A model generated the notes under the pieces. The model searched no databases. It was not told the DNA's origin and saw nothing but the letters and a program-made list of their open reading frames with translations. DNA of 46,699 bases from a virus: positions 1-46,699 of the IMG/VR virus record IMGVR_UViG_3300045108_000011, one strand, 5' to 3'. Both the position numbers and the translations under genes were made by a program. This document shows positions 45,313-46,699 of the stretch, one piece after another. Within the stretch, counting starts at the first letter, position 1. The number at the start of each line of letters is the position of its first letter.

Positions 45313-45420
45313 ATGAGCAAGAGGGCGGCGGTGAACACCGTCTCAGACGGTGCTGGGAGTGCCCAGGTACGCCCTCTTGCTGATGGTTGGCCAACAAATG
45401 ACAAGGGGCGCGGGAGGTGA
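45313..45420 (+). CDS. 35-residue mini-ORF containing a cruciform sequence
   Basis: ATG 45313 to TGA 45420 reads MSKRAAVNTVSDGAGSAQVR ... and its stop overlaps the GTG of the excisionase-like gene. No good ribosome site precedes it. The inverted repeats at 45316-45381 fill most of the frame, so the DNA or RNA structure rather than the peptide may be what matters. Confidence 0.3.
   Translation: MSKRAAVNTVSDGAGSAQVRPLADGWPTNDKGRGR
45316..45381 (+). other. Three-way-junction inverted repeats next to xis/int
   Basis: A perfect 12-bp outer stem, AGCAAGAGGGCG (45316-45327) with CGCCCTCTTGCT (45370-45381), encloses two hairpins. These are CACCGTC-TCA-GACGGTG (45336-45352) and CTGGG-AGTG-CCCAG (45353-45366). 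The place just ahead of the excisionase and integrase genes makes an attachment-site or regulatory-RNA role plausible. Confidence 0.7.
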
Positions 45421-45629
45421 GCGAGGTAATCCCCCTGGAGCCGTGGCTGGACAAGCGAGGCATCGCGGGCCACTTCAAATGCTCGCCGCGATGGATCGAG
45501 CGGCGGATGGAGGAAGGTTTGCCGCACACGCACATCGCCGGAAGGGCTAAGTTTCACGTGTCGGAGGTCGAGCCTTGGCTAGAGGCGCACGGCCATATCG
45601 AACGGCGCGGGGAGGCAGCGGCGGCTTGA
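45417..45629 (+). CDS. Excisionase / AlpA-like HTH protein
   Basis: 70 aa from GTG 45417. A MerR-like winged helix (HTH_17 type) is visible: DKRGIAGHFKCSPRWIERRMEEGLPH, then AGRAKFHVSEVEPWLEAHG. These small proteins direct tyrosine integrases toward excision. The stop overlaps the integrase TTG start (TTGA), so both are translated together. It could also act as a transcription regulator. Confidence 0.8.
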   Translation: MSEVIPLEPWLDKRGIAGHFKCSPRWIERRMEEGLPHTHIAGRAKFHVSEVEPWLEAHGHIERRGEAAAA

Positions 45630-46699
45630 GTAAGAAGAAGCGGTGGGAGGGCAGGATCTATCTCGGCCGCGACGAGGAAGGCAAGCAACGTTTTCATTGG
45701 GTCGGGCGCTTCGACACGAAGCGGGAACGCGACGACGCAGTAGCCGAGGCCCGGATCCGCCTTAAGCGTGGGGGCGACCCGGCACTGCCGACCTGTGATG
45801 AATACGTCGATCGCTACCTAGCGGACTATGCCCGCCGTTGGGACGAGTCCTCCTGGCAGTCCAAGAAGGAGCGGCTGGCTCGGTTTCGCAAAGATTTTGC
45901 AGGGCGCTCCCTCGACATCCCACGGGCAGAGTTGAAGGACTGGATCAACGGCGAAGGCAAGTGGTCGCACCGGGATCCGGTAAGCCCTGGCTATATCCCG
46001 GGGATCGTCTCGCTCTACAACTACGCGATCGACGAAGATGATCTCCCCTTGGAGCGCAACCCAGCGCGCAGACTGAGCAAACGGTCCAAGGGCCGCGCAG
46101 ACGAACCTCCGCCGACCGAGGCCGAGTTCCAAGCGCTCGTCGAGGCCTGCTCTGCCTTGGGGGATCACGCAAAGTCGATGCGCGCCCTCCTCCTCTTTGC
46201 CGCATTCACGCTTATGCGGCCCGGTGAGCTCTACGCGCTCGAATGGACTGACATCGACTTCAGCACCATGCGTATCGGAAAGCGCCGGCGTCTCTATCGC
46301 GGCTTGATCGGGGAGCCTAAGACCGGACCGAAAACGATCGCCCTCACGCCACCTGCTCGTGACGCAATCATGGGCTTGCCCAGAGACAGCCATCTGGTCT
46401 TTCTTTCAAAGACCAAGAGGCGCTTGGCGCAGAGCACGCTCTCGGGCTACTGGTCGCAGGTCAAGGCCAGGGCCGAGCTCGACTTCGACTTCTACCACGC
46501 AACTAAGCACTATGGCGTCCACTACATGTGGACGAAGCTCGGCATGTCGTCGCGGGCGATAGCTGCGCAGGCAGGCTGGAGCCTGCGGACCGTCGAGGAG
46601 ATGTTGGAGGTCTATGGGCACGGCGATGTGGGCGCTCTCGAGGAGGTCGACGCGGCCTTCAAAAGCACCGAAATCCCGCCGCTTCGCGCAGTAGAGTGA
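45626..46699 (+). CDS. int: Tyrosine integrase
   Basis: 357 aa from TTG 45626. An N-terminal arm-binding domain (WEGRIYLGRDEEGKQRFHWVG) and a SAM-like core-binding domain (about 55-145) precede the catalytic domain. Catalytic residues are R198 (MRPGELYALEW), Lys in the EPKTGPKT hairpin, H291 in HATK, W318 (AGWSLRT) and nucleophile Y330 (EVYGHGD). The usual second Arg of HxxR is Lys (K294). The gene ends exactly at the window edge, so the attachment site beyond it is not visible. It mediates site-specific integration; the target is unknown. Confidence 0.9.
   Translation: MSKKKRWEGRIYLGRDEEGKQRFHWVGRFDTKRERDDAVAEARIRLKRGGDPALPTCDEYVDRYLADYARRWDESSWQSKKERLARFRKDFAGRSLDIPRAELKDWINGEGKWSHRDPVSPGYIPGIVSLYNYAIDEDDLPLERNPARRLSKRSKGRADEPPPTEAEFQALVEACSALGDHAKSMRALLLFAAFTLMRPGELYALEWTDIDFSTMRIGKRRRLYRGLIGEPKTGPKTIALTPPARDAIMGLPRDSHLVFLSKTKRRLAQSTLSGYWSQVKARAELDFDFYHATKHYGVHYMWTKLGMSSRAIAAQAGWSLRTVEEMLEVYGHGDVGALEEVDAAFKSTEIPPLRAVE

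Noticed and set aside
1-46699. CRISPR array, IS element or rRNA
   Set aside because: No regularly spaced direct repeats with unique spacers, no transposase and no rRNA-like sequence were seen.

Overview
The window reads as an almost complete genome of a temperate, long-tailed (siphovirus-type) phage or prophage. It runs from the packaging genes at the left edge to a tyrosine integrase whose stop codon is the last base. Base composition is GC-rich, GTG and TTG starts are common, and many genes overlap as GTGA or TGATG. The phage encodes an actinobacterial-type (mIHF-like) integration host factor, an Rpf-like transglycosylase and a leaderless regulator promoter with a TAnnnT -10 box. Together these point to an actinobacterial (Actinomycetota) host. 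A Thermoleophilia-like host is possible but is only a guess.

Layout. 1-4.8 kb: DNA packaging (Zn-finger small terminase candidate, large terminase, portal) with a folded non-coding stretch at 637-885. 4.8-6.6 kb: scaffold and SU10/DUF5309-type capsid. 6.6-9.3 kb: an inserted methyltransferase and glycosyltransferase cassette. 9.3-12.9 kb: head-tail connection and a MuF-type protein. 13.0-17.0 kb: major tail protein, frameshifted tail chaperone and tape measure. 17.0-23.7 kb: beta-helix and LamG receptor-binding proteins, distal tail protein, hub. 23.7-24.5 kb: two reverse-strand membrane or secreted 'moron' genes. 24.6-27.1 kb: lysis (TM proteins, CHAP endolysin, small holin candidate, secreted Rpf/SLT enzyme), closed by a strong intrinsic terminator.

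27.2-30.3 kb is the lysogeny and regulation region. It holds an SOS-box gene, a winged-helix regulator behind tandem palindromic operators with a divergent 19-codon mini-gene, a PASTA lipoprotein and a CI/Cro-like divergent switch. 30.3-36.5 kb carries small membrane proteins, a Rad52-like annealase with an Fe-S type PD-(D/E)XK nuclease, several Zn-ribbon mini-proteins, a DUF1376-type replication protein, an iteron-bearing initiator candidate (probable origin) and the mIHF-like protein. 36.5-43.6 kb is a translationally coupled train of small accessory genes (HNH, papain-like fold, Ala/Ser/Trp-repeat protein, DUF3072 and many unknowns). 43.6-45.3 kb holds two DNA methyltransferases, the second broken at a G9 tract. 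45.3-46.7 kb has a cruciform-forming sequence, an excisionase-like protein and the integrase.

The least expected signals are two tRNA acceptor/T-arm 'minihelices' that directly overlap the TAG stop codons of the portal and holin-candidate genes, and folded RNA segments around the packaging and capsid genes. Others are an apparent ATC start on a secreted lysis enzyme, the G9-interrupted methyltransferase, and the divergent 19-aa peptide/regulator locus. All functions are read from sequence motifs and synteny; no database search was run.
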